A program made the translations under genes and the position numbers. The notes under the pieces are model-generated. The model was not told where the DNA came from. It saw nothing but the letters and a program-made list of their open reading frames with translations, and searched no databases. A stretch of DNA of 64,000 bases from NCBI GenBank assembly GCA_023935145.1, contig CM043698.1, forward strand, positions 34,195,001 to 34,259,000. The letters are read 5' to 3'. The DNA comes from Bretschneidera sinensis. Lineage: Eukaryota; Streptophyta; Magnoliopsida; Brassicales; Akaniaceae. Shown here one piece after another: positions 11,628 to 24,040 of this stretch (its first letter is position 1; every line of letters begins with the position of its first letter).

Positions 11628-11665
<38 letters not shown>

Positions 11666-11757
11666 AAATGAGTAAAAATAAAATATAAAAATAATTCATT
11701 TCGGTTTAGTACTAAAACCGAAAAGTTTTAATAAAAGAAAGGAACGAAATTTACAAC
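11319..11757. mobile_element. MITE-like element with terminal inverted repeats
   Basis: Starts GTTGTAAATTTCGT and ends with its exact reverse complement (14 bp). Similarity continues imperfectly inward ('gtttcgatccgttttaataa' against 'ttttattaaaac'). AT-rich interior with a microsatellite at 11631-11662 and no ORF. Target duplication is unclear. Confidence 0.45.
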
Positions 11758-13130
11758 AATGTTTGACATCCCAAATTGTTTGACATCCAATGGAATTTTA
11801 AGATTTACACACAATTTAAGAGTGGGCATGCACCATATATAGGAATACTAGCTTATTATGTGCTTCCCGATCAGGTTAAGAAGATAAAGGAGTTCGTATA
11901 TACTTCAGAACTTCAGATAACTTTGCATCAAAATACCACATAGTGATTTGCATAATATATATTCTACCTGTTATATTTAAGTTTACTAGTTAAACTCATC
12001 CTTTCTTGCTTTCCGTGGTCAGCGAGGATGTGATGAAGAAATTATCATTTTTCTTTATAGAGGGCGTGGTGGGCAAAGAGATTATCACACAGCTCCAAGG
12101 AAAAGAAACGGGTCTTCGTGAACACGGTGAACTGATAAGGTTGGTGTGGTTCCATATGGAAAACTCTGACGCATGACAGCTGATGCAATGGTTCTTATGG
12201 CCATTGCTCTCTATGAAATGGCCAAGAGAAAAGAACTCTTGCCTTCTTTAAGTCCTTGTTAGGAGTAAGGGTATTATTATTTGATATTAATTGTTAATAG
12301 AGATTTGACATATAAAGTTGAGAGAAGGCATGAAGTAGCTTCTCATATTGATGCTTGGATGTTGTAATTAGTATGTACTTCTAAAAGGAAAAGAATAAAT
12401 GGGCACTCAGATTTTAGATGCAGGCCGATGCTCAGAGAATGTGACACCAGAAAACAAAAAGGAAAAAGGAAATTAAGTAATGAACCATGAGAAACGTTAA
12501 AGGAATTGACATCATATAAACGAAATCAAAAGGAAGCAGCTTAACAGGCAACAATCTCGAAGCAATCCGTTACTTCTTCTAACTGTTGCACCTGACAGGT
12601 TAATGTATTGTAATTGGCTTACCCATGCGAATGAGAAGTTAAGTTTCGATCTTCATATGATCAACACACTTATATATTGTAATTATGGTTGCTTGTTCAG
12701 GGAATCAATCCAACTTGTAGAACCTCATAGCTGGTCTCCATTTGATTTACGTATGTGTTGTTCAAAACCATGATCGCTTCATTATTCAGACTACGATCCT
12801 TCAATGCCTCAGGGACAGTAACATAAGTCAGTCCTCTTGGTGCTTTTTTTTGGATCCATTTGACAGAAAAATATTAAGGGTTGAATGATGAATTGTAGAA
12901 TTTCCATCTTTTTTGTTGAATGAATTGCAGAAGTTGCTATAGAGTTGTGACCACAGAAAGATTAGAATCAGAATTCAGCTCCGACATCTTAGTGAGTGTT
13001 TGAGAATTAAGATTACAATAAACTTGCATGTGTGCATCTGTGAACTTAGCTGCCAGCACAAATTAAGAAAGACAAAGTGTCATAGTGAGTGTATGAGTGT
13101 GTGGGTGCTGTCCAGTTAGAGAGAGCAGTA
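11758..13130. other. Intergenic, no gene recognised
   Basis: Less AT-rich than its surroundings, but no ORF or splice structure I can support. Bases 11800-11850 resemble 35495-35530 ('cacacaattt', 'agagtggacatgca'), a repeat shared with P450 flanks. Confidence 0.4.
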
Positions 13131-14180
13131 TTTTCAGAGGCAAGGGCGTTGGGCGAAGTGTTTTGCCTTAATGAGGCAAGGCGTAAGTCTTGAGGCGTTG
13201 TGGCGTAAGCTTTTTGAAACGTTAGGGCGTTTTGAATAAAATAATATTAATTAAATTATAAAAATATTAAAAAAATTGAAATAATATAAATAAATTAATT
13301 ATCAATAAACTTTACTAACTTAAGACCTATGAATGAATATTTATCAAAATATTTTTACACAAATATCAAAAAATTTGATGAAAATTTTAATCACATATGA
13401 TATTAGAAGTACGCTATCGTTTGTTGTATATGTATCCATTAAATTATACTATGGCCCTTTAACATGGTGGTTCTATTTGTAATGATGTCCAATCAAAATA
13501 TTGAAAATTTAAAATTCTGACTTAAAATGTTGAAAATCCAGGTAAAGTCTTTTGAATTTTTTGAGGCGTTTTGAAATTTAATAAAATAATATTAATTAAT
13601 TAGAATAGCAAAATAAAAATAATTTAATTTGTAATTAATTAATTAATTTTTATCAAAATTTAATTTGTAATCTAATAATTATAATTTTATAAATATTAAT
13701 ATATATTTATATATAAATTATATCAAGTATAACTTATATTTCTATATTGTTGTAATTTGTAAATGATTAATTAAATAGTCTGTAATTATTATTAAATTAG
13801 ATAACATGTGTTACATATTTATGAAGTATAATTATAACATACCGGTTGTGTTAGTTCAGTGATAAGAGTAAGGAATATGAATCTTTAGGTCATGGGTTCG
13901 AGCAGGGAAGAAAACTTGTTTGATTTAATTAACCAAAATGAAACGATGTCGTTTTGGTTAAATGGAAGATTTCATTTAACTCAAAACGACGTCATTTTGA
14001 GACACTGAAGCAAAAAAAAATATATATATATATATATATCACTGGGCGAACGCCCAGTCGCCCAGGGCGAACACTCCGACCCAAAAGGCGTACAGGCGTA
14101 CGCCCAGCGAAGGTTGCGCCCCGAGGCGTTTTTCACGGTTTTTGCTCCTGGGTGCGCCCAAAAAATGCCTTTCAAACCTA
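13131..14180. repeat. AT-rich unit bounded by GGCG/CGCC-rich blocks
   Basis: 13138-13235 holds repeated 'ggcgt'/'ggcgaag' words. 14041-14160 holds 'gcgaacgcccagtcgccc' and 'ggcgtacaggcgtacgccc'. The two blocks are loosely inverse of each other around an AT-rich core, so this may be a non-autonomous element of unknown class. The motif aaacgacgtcattttg sits at 13983-13998. Confidence 0.35.
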
Positions 14181-14236
14181 TGAGAGAGAGTGAGTTGTTG
14201 TCTGTGGGTTACGCACGTAGGATCCGTTTGCTGCAC

Positions 14237-15622
14237 TTAAGATCCGTTTGATTCACAGATAGATATATGATTGAGATTATAGTAGTGAAAAATGATTATA
14301 GTGAGATGAGATTATAAAAAAGTTTTAAATGATTTTATTTTAATTTTATGTTTGGTTCATAAAATTGACTAATTAATATTAAAATAAAATAGTAAATCAA
14401 AAGATCATAATAACTTCCACTATTAATCATTCTTGATAATCTCCAAATTCTCCACAAACCTTAAAATTCCACAATTTTCTTTATTATGATTATTATAATT
14501 ATAATAATAATTCTTATTTTTACTATTTTTATTATTATATTTTTATTATAATATTATTATTATATTATAATAATTATAATGATGATAATAATTATAATAA
14601 TTACTATAATTCTTATTATTATAATAATAACAATAAGGATGATTATAATTATTTTAATAATTACCATTATTATAATTTTAATAAATATATTAATATAATT
14701 AAAATAATTATGGAAATTATTATAAAAATAATATTATAATAATAACAATTATTATTATTATTATTGTAATTAAATTATAATAATGATAAAAAATTAATAT
14801 TAATAATTTACTAATATAAATTATTATTATAATTATAATGGTATTACTTTTATTATTATAATAATAAAAATAATCATATTATTATTATGATTATTATTAT
14901 TAAAGGACAAAAGTGAAATGACAAAAAATTTAATTCGATAGGGGTGGGATTAATTCTATAGCACAAAGAGAGTGAGATAAAAAAAATATTTGATTTTATG
15001 CCAACTTAAGCCCACGTAAACAGTAAATTTCATCAATCATGTTAATGTAGAATTAAAACAGTCTTATCCCACTTTGACCCTCCGACCAAATAAACCTATA
15101 GTACGTGTTTGAGAATTAGTAGATCTAATGATGTGAGTTTGTAATCTTGACAACAATTCTTTGTTGAGTAACACTGGTAGAGTATGATTTAAGTCTTTGA
15201 TGGAGTATGAACCCTAGCGTCAGACTGGACCTCGACGGTGCGAGATTACTTGTTGAAGCTGCAACCGATCACTATCATTAAAAGCAGACAACTAAATGTT
15301 AACCTTCCATAAATTATGGCCATTTTATCTAAAATTTCCAGGAACACCTTACAGAGTTCAAGCAAAAACGAATTTTTTTTTATTTTTATATTTTCAACTG
15401 ATTTGATTTATTTGAGCTTGATGTTGAAAAATGTTTTCCAAATTTTTTTAAGAAATCGGAGAAGGTAGAAGAAAAGATTCCAAGCCAAGATTATTTTACT
15501 TCTTTATGTCTTCTTCAATATGGACTTTGCATTCCTCACTTTGTGCAAGAACAGGAGTAAGCAATATTGCAGCAGGAGCTATCCTTATAAGCAGAGAAAT
15601 AAAAGTAGATCTTCCATAAAAT
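14237..15622. other. Low-complexity AT tract and dispersed repeat
   Basis: 14470-14910 is almost pure A/T in 'ataattattata' patterns. 15008-15185 is a diverged copy of 1970-2150. No gene seen. Confidence 0.5.
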
Positions 15623-16758
15623 TGTTGGAATTATTTAAGTATGAATGTTTAATTCTTATCACTAATTAAATAATGAATTGTACTAACAATTAAACACAAA
15701 AAATAAAGACGAACAAAAAAACTTAGCTATAGAGGTACGCATAAGTGTTATTCTTAAAGATAGATTTCGCGTCCCTAAAGTCTTTGACTTGGTGCGTGCG
15801 TCTACCCTACAGGATTCAACTATAGTAATTTTTTGTATGAACATGCATTCATTACGAAAGCTAAAAAATTGCTATTGAAAATTCATTGCTACTTGTACTT
15901 TACAAAACTCTAAATTATCAAGATATGATATTCACAAAGAAGAGAGAAGATGAGAAAATGATTGGTGTGTACTCTTAAAAATGGGAGAGAGAATAATTTA
16001 TATTGTTAGAAAATATTAGTCAAATGTTCAAACAATTAACAATATAACTAAACATTAAGTGGTAGACAAAAATTTACCCCTAATAAAAATTCAAAGGATA
16101 TGAAAATTGAAAGAAAACACTGAGGCACGAAATGAATCTACTATCCTTGAGAAGAAATTTCGTCCCACTATATGGTGCAAATGGATCTAGCGGTCACCCT
16201 CTAAGATACAACAATAGCCTGATTTGCGTACACTTGCAAATAAGATTTCGAACTTGTATAAAGAATGACCCGAATGGAAATAAAGATAAATAAAATGACA
16301 GAAAATAGGCTATGTTTTGTAGAGAAAGCTTGTTGAATTTTTGTTGTCATATATGTTTTGGGCTGCAGAGGTATTTATAGGACAAAAAAATGACCATAAG
16401 CTGAAAGTTAAATGCTGGAATTATTGTTTTGGCCGTTTTGGAAATCATCATTGACATTCCAAATTAGCGCATCACTTTAATAGCCATTTTAATGGCCAAC
16501 AGACAAGTCACGAAAAAGTATTATAATGGCAAACAGACAAATCACTTTTAATGTCCACAATCAGTTACAACAAGAGATTTTAATGACCAATTGAATTCAA
16601 ATAATTACTAATTTAAATTCAAAATAAATTGATGATTATGGGGGCAATTCCACCTAAGAAAATGATGGTGAATCTGGAGAATAAAGAGGAATAATGGGCA
16701 TTTAATGGTGGAGTTTAAATGAGAATCAACATAAAAATTTTGAAGCAAATTTCCAACA
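15623..16758 (-). repeat. 3' LTR of the outer copia element
   Basis: On the minus strand it starts TGTTGGAAATT and ends AATTCCAACA (inverted ends). A TATA box CCTATAAATACC lies at 16379-16368. Bases 16236-16735 align with 32938-33408, which is the basis for calling the latter the 5' LTR. Confidence 0.7.
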
Positions 16759-16919
16759 ATTCCCACATGATTCAAAAAGCTATAAAAGTAGAAAGACTTG
16801 GGCCAGAATGAAGTTAAAGCAACGATGTATTGTGGACTTGAATCAATGCCTTGTGTAACAAAATTTATTTGGCATGTAATTGATTACTATGTGTCTTGAA
16901 CCAATCATATTTTATGTAA

Positions 16920-17357
16920 GGGTAATTATATTAACCTACCTGAGGTTAGTCTATAGTTACACTTACCTCATCTAGTTTCTGAATTATACATTTACCTACC
17001 TGTCATTAGTGTTTCATTAGTCATCTGTTAGCCAATTGTTCAAAATCCAGTCAAACTTTATGTCAACTCATCAAAACTTATTGGAAACCCAACTTTACCC
17101 TTAATAATTTCAAAATTCAGTCATTGTTTGAATACTACTTGGGTAAAAGGTTTCACTATATTTTGAAATTATTAAGGATAAAGTCGTGTTTTTAATAAGT
17201 TTTGATGAGTTGGCATAAAGTTTGACTATATTTTGAACAATTGATTAATGAAAAGTTAATGGAAAGCAAACGACAAGTAGGTAAGTGTATATTCTAAAAA
17301 TTAGGTGAGGTAAGTGTAACCATGAACTAACCTTAAGTAGGTTAATGTAATTTACCC
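16920..17357. mobile_element. Mutator-like MITE with long inverted repeats
   Basis: 438 bp flanked by a perfect 9-bp direct repeat TTTATGTAA (16911-16919 and 17358-17366). The ends are inverted repeats of roughly 190 bp (start gggtaattatattaacctac, end gtaggttaatgtaatttaccc), moderately diverged. No coding capacity. A 9-bp TSD with long TIRs is typical of Mutator-like elements. Confidence 0.8.
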
Positions 17358-17629
17358 TTTATGTAAATATTAGTTTTGCACACACACTTCATCTTCTCTT
17401 TTAACAAGTTCTCAATTTGGTGCTTTTATGGCCATGCAATTTAATTGCCTAGAATTTCATAGGTTCTCTAGAGAGTTTGCCCTATCTCTCATAAAGGCGG
17501 CCACCACCTTCACACCCACATAGGTGAACCTATCAAGTGTGTACTGCCACACACCACCAATACATGCTATGAGTTCATTAAGAGTTTATTACTCAACATT
17601 ACTATATTTGGCAGTAAGCACTATCTACA

Positions 17630-19463
17630 TGATGAGTACTTGAAAATACACTAATATTTAGTGATTTATTGGTATTATTTGTGGGAAATTAGGTTTAAAT
17701 CTTGCATTTTTATTTAATTGTCTTTAAAATGTGTTTTTCATAATCACGGGTATTTTTGGTGTATTTTCATGTCACAGGTGCTTAAAAACAATGTTTGGAT
17801 GAAAAAATAATATTTGCAAGAATATCTAGAAAGTCTAGAATCAAACAGTTCGAATATCGGAGTCAGAATGAGAGAGATGACGTCGTTTTATCAAAGGAAA
17901 ATAGCTGAATTCTAAGAAGGACGCGTGTCGCAGCATGGGTCTTGCATGCTGCGGCTGTCTGTCCCTGGGAGTTTGGCTGGGGATGTCTACTAACATAGGC
18001 CACAATATACTTTTCTTGGGCCACAGCCTGTATAGCTGGAGAGGGCAATAATAAGAAAAAAAAACCTAATGAATATTGTGAGCCTCCATATATATACCAG
18101 TTTTACATGTGCTGTATTTTTTCCTATTTTGTGTTATATTCCCTTTTAGTTACTTTCCTATTTCATGTTTTCCTATTAGTTGAAGTATTTCCCATTTCAA
18201 TGTCTTCTCTTTTTCTTGACTGCACTTTTTCCTATTTTGTGTTATATTTCCTTTTAGTTACTTTCCTATTTCATGTTTTCCTAGTAGTATAAGTATTTCT
18301 CATTTCAGTGTCTTTCCTTTTTCTAGAAGGAGTAGTATTATTGTACTTTCATTTTCTTTTCTAGGAGTTTGACTATATAAGGCTAGTTGCCCTTGCCTTG
18401 TAAACATAAAAGATTTTTCCCAGGCAACAAAAAAGAGAGAATAGAAAATTGGGAAAAGCGTAGCTGCTGTTGATGATCAATGAGATTCATCTGCATAGAA
18501 AACTCTTCAAGATTACTGTTGCTCGCTTTCATTCTTCATTCTTCCCATCTTTTATGTCTTTGAATATTTATTTTGTTTTTAATTTTAGGATTATGTCTGG
18601 CTAATTTTATTTTTGGTTAAGGGTGATTTCAAATCACTAAACATGATTTTGTGATTGAATATTTAGAGATTATTATCCATATTTCTAATAAAATTGTTTA
18701 TGTTCTTCCATAAGAATTGTTTATGATTATTATTTTATTTTATTCAGGGTGGCCAACCAAATGAAATAGGGTAATTATCTATTGCTAGGTTAGGAATCTT
18801 GATATGAAATTGTCTTGAATTTCTAATCAATGGTAGCAATTAGTGATCCCTGATGATGAGATATTTTCGTGTGATTATTATATGGAAAATAACTTAAGAT
18901 AAATGAACCGAGTTTATGCGTTTGTTTCTTAGACCAACCTATCTTTCTTAACCTAATATTTCTATTAAATTAAATTTAGAGAGCCTATTCTAGGTTATTT
19001 AATAGATAGAGATTAAATAAAGAACTTATTTTACTTAACGACAAACTAAGGAAATAGAGCTTATTATTATCCACGGTTGGTAATTTTATTAGGAATTTGG
19101 GGATAACTCTGATATTGATTCATCATTTCATGTCTAGTGGTGGAGAATAATCATTTGACCAGTTTTCTCATTATTGTTACAAAGTTTATTCAATTTTGAA
19201 TCTTATTTTAGTTGTCTTTCATTATTCGTAATTTTTAGTTAATCATTTAAAAAAAATTCAATTAGTTTATTAGGTTTTTTTGAATTTAATTTAGTTTAGA
19301 AATTATTTAGTTTAATTATTTATATTTTTTCTTTTAACAATTAAGTGTTTAATTGAATTAATTTACAATCCTCTATGGGAGATGACCTTTGCTTTCCACT
19401 ATATTTCATACGATAATTTTTAGAGCAAGGAATTAATTTACACATCTGTTTTTTAGCATGCCA
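17630..19463 (+). repeat. 5' LTR of the Athila-type element
   Basis: TGATGAGTAC...GCATGCCA. Contains a hairpin (gtcgcagcatg 17927-17937 with catgctgcggc 17945-17955), a 119-bp-scale tandem repeat of 'tttcctattttgtgttatat' units at 18107-18330, and a TATA-like 'actatataagg' near 18370. Confidence 0.85.
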
Positions 19464-19490
19464 AATTTGGTGTTGTGTCATTGGGGATTG
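19464..19490 (+). other. Degenerate primer-binding site
   Basis: 'tttggtgttgtgtcattgg' follows the LTR directly, a decayed form of the TTTGGCGCCGTTGCCGGGGA site typical of Athila elements. The nested element keeps a better one at 20898. Confidence 0.6.
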
Positions 19491-19601
19491 TTAAATTATT
19501 TTTTGTTTATTTTTTTGTTTGTTTTCAGTTTTTGCTTTTTGTTTTTCTTTTTCTTTTTAGATAAATTTGAATGCATCGGAGTCCCTACAACTTGAGATCA
19601 T

Positions 19602-20893
19602 TGATAAGGGCTTAAATTTAAGCCCCCTAATTTATATTTGTTAAGCTCTTTGTTTATGTATTTTATTCTATTTTACTTCATTTTTGTGTTTTCTGTGTTT
19701 TTCATAGGCTTGTGAAGAAAAGAAAGCATTTTGAAGCTTTAAAGGAAGAAAACTAAAGATCTGGAAAGAGCTAGTGCGATCGAGCGTAACATGGCTGTGA
19801 TCAAGCGCACAAGCAATCGCGCGCACACATAGAAGGCTCGAGCACACCCATGCGCTCGAGCACAGAAGCATACGATCGAGCGCACACGCACAGAAAGGCG
19901 GCAGAGCCAGTTTTGGAAAGATTTCTTTCGGACCTATTTTGGAAATTAGGGTTTCAAGGCACCTTTAGAACCCTATAAATAGCCCTGTAAAAGTACAGAA
20001 ATAGTATCTCCCTTTTTAGGAGCTTATCTCCTTTTTAGTTTTAGTTTTAGGTTGGGAGGCTGGAGGCCAGAGGGGATTCTACGAAGAATTGACGACTCTT
20101 CAATGGAGCTCTCTCGGGTTTCTTTTTTCCTTTATTTTATTATATGTAACTAAACTTTTAGTAGGGCTTGGTTGAAGCCCTAATTATGTTTAACCAATAA
20201 TTCAGTATTTGCGCCTTTGCAATATTTATGCTGTGATTCTTGATTTGATTAATGCTTGTTTTTATTTATATTCCTCATATGTGTGTCTGATCAACGTATG
20301 CATGTAGTATGGATTAGTTAGTTGAATCAATTTGGATGATCGAGTCTTGGGTTCAACAATAGTAACAAAAGATATCTTATCTAGATTCTTGGGTTAATCA
20401 ACATGGGAAACCGGGAGTGGACCAAGCCCTAAGTCCCGTGTGGTTGCCGATCTCCACGGCCCTTATGCTCTCTTAAGGAACAACTCAATATACACCCATG
20501 TTGAATCCCTTAAGAGAGAAAAGAGTTAGAGTATACACCATGCCTAACTCGTTGCTTAGGGAAATCAATAGCCTAAGGAGTGGACTAAGCCCTTAGGTTG
20601 ACAACCAGCAGGTATTCATAGCATAAGTAGAGCATTGGCATATTGTTTTGTTGGGGTAGCATGATTAGTGGTGGATACCAAGCCCCTACACCTTTATCAT
20701 TATTAATTCAAACCCAATATTTATTTCTCTTATTTTTATTTTATTATTGCGAAACTAATTCTAACTCGAAATTCACCAATCTCTGTGGAAATAATCTCGC
20801 ACTTGCACGCTATGCTACCACAGACCTTGTGCACTTGCAAGTAAAACTAGAACGGTTATTTGCATATTTGTTTAAGTAGATAATCGTCCAACA
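19602..20893 (+). repeat. 5' LTR of the nested element
   Basis: 1292 bp, TGATAAGGGC...GTCCAACA. Carries a cluster of CpG-rich words such as cgatcgagcgcac between 19770 and 19890, and a TATA-like 'ccctataaatag' near 19971. Confidence 0.85.
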
Positions 20894-20897
20894 AATT

Positions 20898-20920
20898 TTT
20901 GGCGTCGCTGTCGGGGATTG
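20898..20920 (+). other. Athila-type primer-binding site
   Basis: 'tttggcgtcgctgtcgggga' directly after the LTR, close to the Athila consensus. Confidence 0.8.
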
Positions 20921-21197
20921 TGCTAAATTTCTTTTTGGAATTATTTTCGTTAGTTTTATTTTATTTTATTTATTTTTTCAAAAACCAGATTTATTTCTTC
21001 TTTTTGTTTTCTGTTTTTGTTCAGGTGTGCAGAGTAGGAGTTTCTGTCCTCATTGCGATCGAGCGCACTCTTTAGTACGATCGATCACAAGCCCAGTGGG
21101 ATCGAGCACAGTTCAGGGTGCGCTCGAGCGTAAAAGGTTTAGAGAGTACCCGAGCAGCAGTACTGAAACTACTGCACAGAAGTGGTTCAACTGATTC

Positions 21198-22200
21198 ATG
21201 CAAGGGCTTCGATCCAAAAATCCAATCTTTTTTCCACTCAATATAGAGCAAGAAGTAAAGAGCAAGGGCATGTATAAAGTAAACTCAAATGGTGGATTTC
21301 CAAATTGGGTGGATGCTATGGAAAGAAAGGTAGATATGCTTATAAAAGTCATGATTGCTCGGATTGCCTCACCCAGGCCACAAGCTACACCACTCCAGGT
21401 ATGTGCTATTTGTAGTCGTTTTGATCACACTACTGAAACTTGCCCTTTATATTCATCTGCAGATCGAGAGTAAGCAAACTATGTGGGACCAAACAACTAC
21501 AATCCATATACAAATACCTACAATCCAGAATGGCAAAACCACCCCAACCTCTCATGGAGCAATGATAAAAATGCCTTGAACTTTCAAGGGCAACAAAGAA
21601 ACTCCCAACAAGCAGCCCACTCAGTTCTCGAATCAAAGAAAAATGACCTAGAGAGTCTTGTGATACAGTTGGCAACTCAGCAACAACAATTGATGACCTT
21701 ACAAGATTAGTTTATGGTATAGGAAAGGCAATTTCAGACTGAGATAAGACAAACCACTACACGGCATAAACAAGCAATTTAAAGATTGGAAGTATAAGTG
21801 GGGCAATTGGCTAAGGAGCTAAGTGAACAAAAGCAAGGTGTTGAACAAGTTTTTCATGACCATCATATGGATCCATTGGAGACCACCCTCACCCATTATT
21901 TCAAAAGATCGAATATAGTGCCAAAATCTGAGGATGTTACTGATGACATCATCGAAACTGTGCACCTCATTGAAGCCTCTCCAAAGCATCCAAGTAAGTA
22001 CACCGATCCATTTGATATTCATGTGCCTACTAATACTACTTTTTTCCCTTATATTGTCTAGGCACCAAATTTGGAGTTGAAGCAATTGCCGAAGCATTTG
22101 ACTTATGCTTATATGGGAAAGAATAAGGCAATACCTGTGCTCGTTGCTGGCAATCTTAGTTTCCGGGAATAATAAGGCTTGGTCTGGCTGAAGACGTTAA
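21198..22200 (+). pseudogene. gag remnant plus pre-RT piece of nested element
   Basis: Athila gag features: a CAICSRFDHTTETCP zinc-finger-like segment at about 21390-21440, a Q/N-rich stretch, and 'QLATQQQQL'. After several stops a piece reads 'APNLELKQLPKHLTYAYMGK' (near 22062), which in Athila lies just before RT. The polymerase domains that should follow are deleted. Confidence 0.75.
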
Positions 22201-22932
22201 ACTTAGCGCTCATGGGAGGCACCCCAAACTTATCCTTTTCATTTTAATATTTTTATTTTGTTTATATTTATATTTACATATCCAGTATTTATATTTCTTG
22301 TTTTCCGGAACAACATTTATTTTTCTTTGTTAGGTACTCAATGCGTGCATCCAATTCAAGTTTTGGGGCGTGGACAAGCAAGCAAGCAACCGAGTTCTCC
22401 ATCTCCCAGGTCAGATCTTTCCATGCCACACACACATTGGGGACAATGTGTATTTTAAGTTTGGGGGTAGTGGGAGATACTAGATATTATCACACACACA
22501 CTTGAAATACATGCACGCACTAGGTCCTAGTTTTTTTTTTAGGAAAGATAAATGCATGTTCATTTGGTAACAAAAATTTTGGATGATTTAAAAATTTGAT
22601 AACAATTTATTAGTAAGTTTAAAAGCTAGAACGCATAGTCTTGCAATGGGAATTTTACAAAGTTTAGTACCTACCTCAAGGCACCTAAGAATTCACGAGT
22701 TTGATCCAAATTTGCACGAGCACATTTAACACGTATTTGTGTGGGGTATGACATATAATTCTCTTGTATATGTTTCCATAATCTAACTGTAATCGGATAA
22801 CTTGTTGAAAAGAACACTTTGGCATAAGAAAAATAAAGAAGAAAAAAATATAAAAATATATAAAAAAAAAAATAAAGAAAAAAGTTCATCATGCAAAAAG
22901 TGATCAAAAAACTTCTCATAATCATTAAAAAC

Positions 22933-23118
22933 TTTCCACTGAGTAACTAGGCCTCTTGCCTCAGTAAGCATTGAGTGTTCATGTCAAAAGGTGGGAAGTA
23001 AGCCTTTAATGATCATAATAACAAATTTCCACTGAGTAATTGGGCCTCTTGCCTCAGTAAGCATTGAGTGTTCACGTCAAAAGGTGGGAATTTCATTTAG
23101 AAGCATTAAAACCTGTTA
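22933..23118 (+). repeat. 93-bp tandem duplication
   Basis: 'tttccactgagtaa' starts at 22933 and again at 23026. Both units contain 'gcctcttgcctcagtaagca'. In the 3' non-coding part of the nested element. Confidence 0.85.
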
Positions 23119-23195
23119 GTTCCGTAGCCTTTTTTATTCGAGTTAGTAAGTCCTTAGGGGTATCTTTACACCTAATGCCCTAAAACCATCTGGTT

Positions 23196-23988
23196 TGAGG
23201 AGCTCTCTCGGGTTTCTTCTTTCCTTTATTTTATTATGTGTAATTAAACTTTTAGTAGGGCTTAGTTGAAGCCCTAATTATGTTTAACCAATAATTCAGT
23301 ATTGGTGCCTTTGCAATATTTATGTTGTGATTCTTGATTTGATTAATGCATGTTTTTATTTAAATTCCTCATATATGTGTGTCTGATCAACGTATGCATG
23401 TGGTATGGATTAGTTAGTTGAATCAATTTGGATGACCGAGTCCTGGGTTCAACAATAGTAACAAAAGATATCTTATCCGGATTCTTGGGTTAATCAACAT
23501 GGGAAACCAGGAGTGGACCAAGCCATAGGTCCCGTGTGGTTGCCGATCTCCACAGCCCTTATGCTCTCTTAAGGAACAACTCAGTATACACCCATGTTGA
23601 ATCCCTTAAGAGAGAAAAGAGTTAGAGTATACACCATGCCTAACTCGTTTCTTAGGGAAATCAATAGCCTAAGGAATGGACCAAGCCCTTAGGTTGACAA
23701 CCAGCAGGTATTCATAGCATAAGTAGAGCATTGGCATATTGTTTTGTTAGGGTAGCATGATTAGTGGTGGATACCAAGTCCCTACGCCTTTATCATTATT
23801 AATTCAAACCCAATATTTATTTCTCTTATTTTTATTTTATTATTGCAAAACTAATTCTAACTCAAAATTCACCAATCCCTATGGAAATGATCTCGCACTT
23901 GCACACTATGCTACCACGACCTTGTGCACTTGCAAGTAAAACTAGAACGGTTATTTGAATATTTATTTAAGTAGATAATCGTCCAACA
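23196..23988 (+). repeat. 3' LTR of nested element, 5'-truncated
   Basis: Aligns to 20105-20893 of the 5' LTR. The first ~500 bases of the LTR, including the CpG-rich cluster, are missing. Confidence 0.85.
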
Positions 23989-24040
23989 ATCATAAGGACC
24001 CATTTTAGAAACATTTGATCAAGTAGGCCACACCGCCCTC

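Larger units (their letters stand above)
19602..23988 (+). mobile_element. Nested, internally deleted Athila-type element
   Basis: Perfect 5-bp TSD ATCAT (19597-19601 and 23989-23993). Full 5' LTR (19602-20893), PBS, gag remnant, then a small piece just upstream of the RT joined to 3' non-coding sequence. Protease, most of RT, RNase H and integrase are absent. The 3' LTR has lost its first part (about 500 bases). LTR divergence is about 5% by hand count over 195 bases, less than its host, as nesting requires. Confidence 0.85.

Noticed and set aside
13954..14193. Proline/arginine-rich ORFs on both strands
   Set aside because: Products of the GGCG/CGCC repeat block; no protein-like pattern or homology recognised.
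14470..14910. Possible satellite or origin-like AT tract
   Set aside because: No regular period could be found; ordinary low-complexity DNA.
18107..18292. Hydrophobic 61-codon ORF resembling a membrane protein
   Set aside because: It is the T-rich tandem repeat of the Athila LTR read in frame; the 3' LTR gives a similar ORF at 31298.
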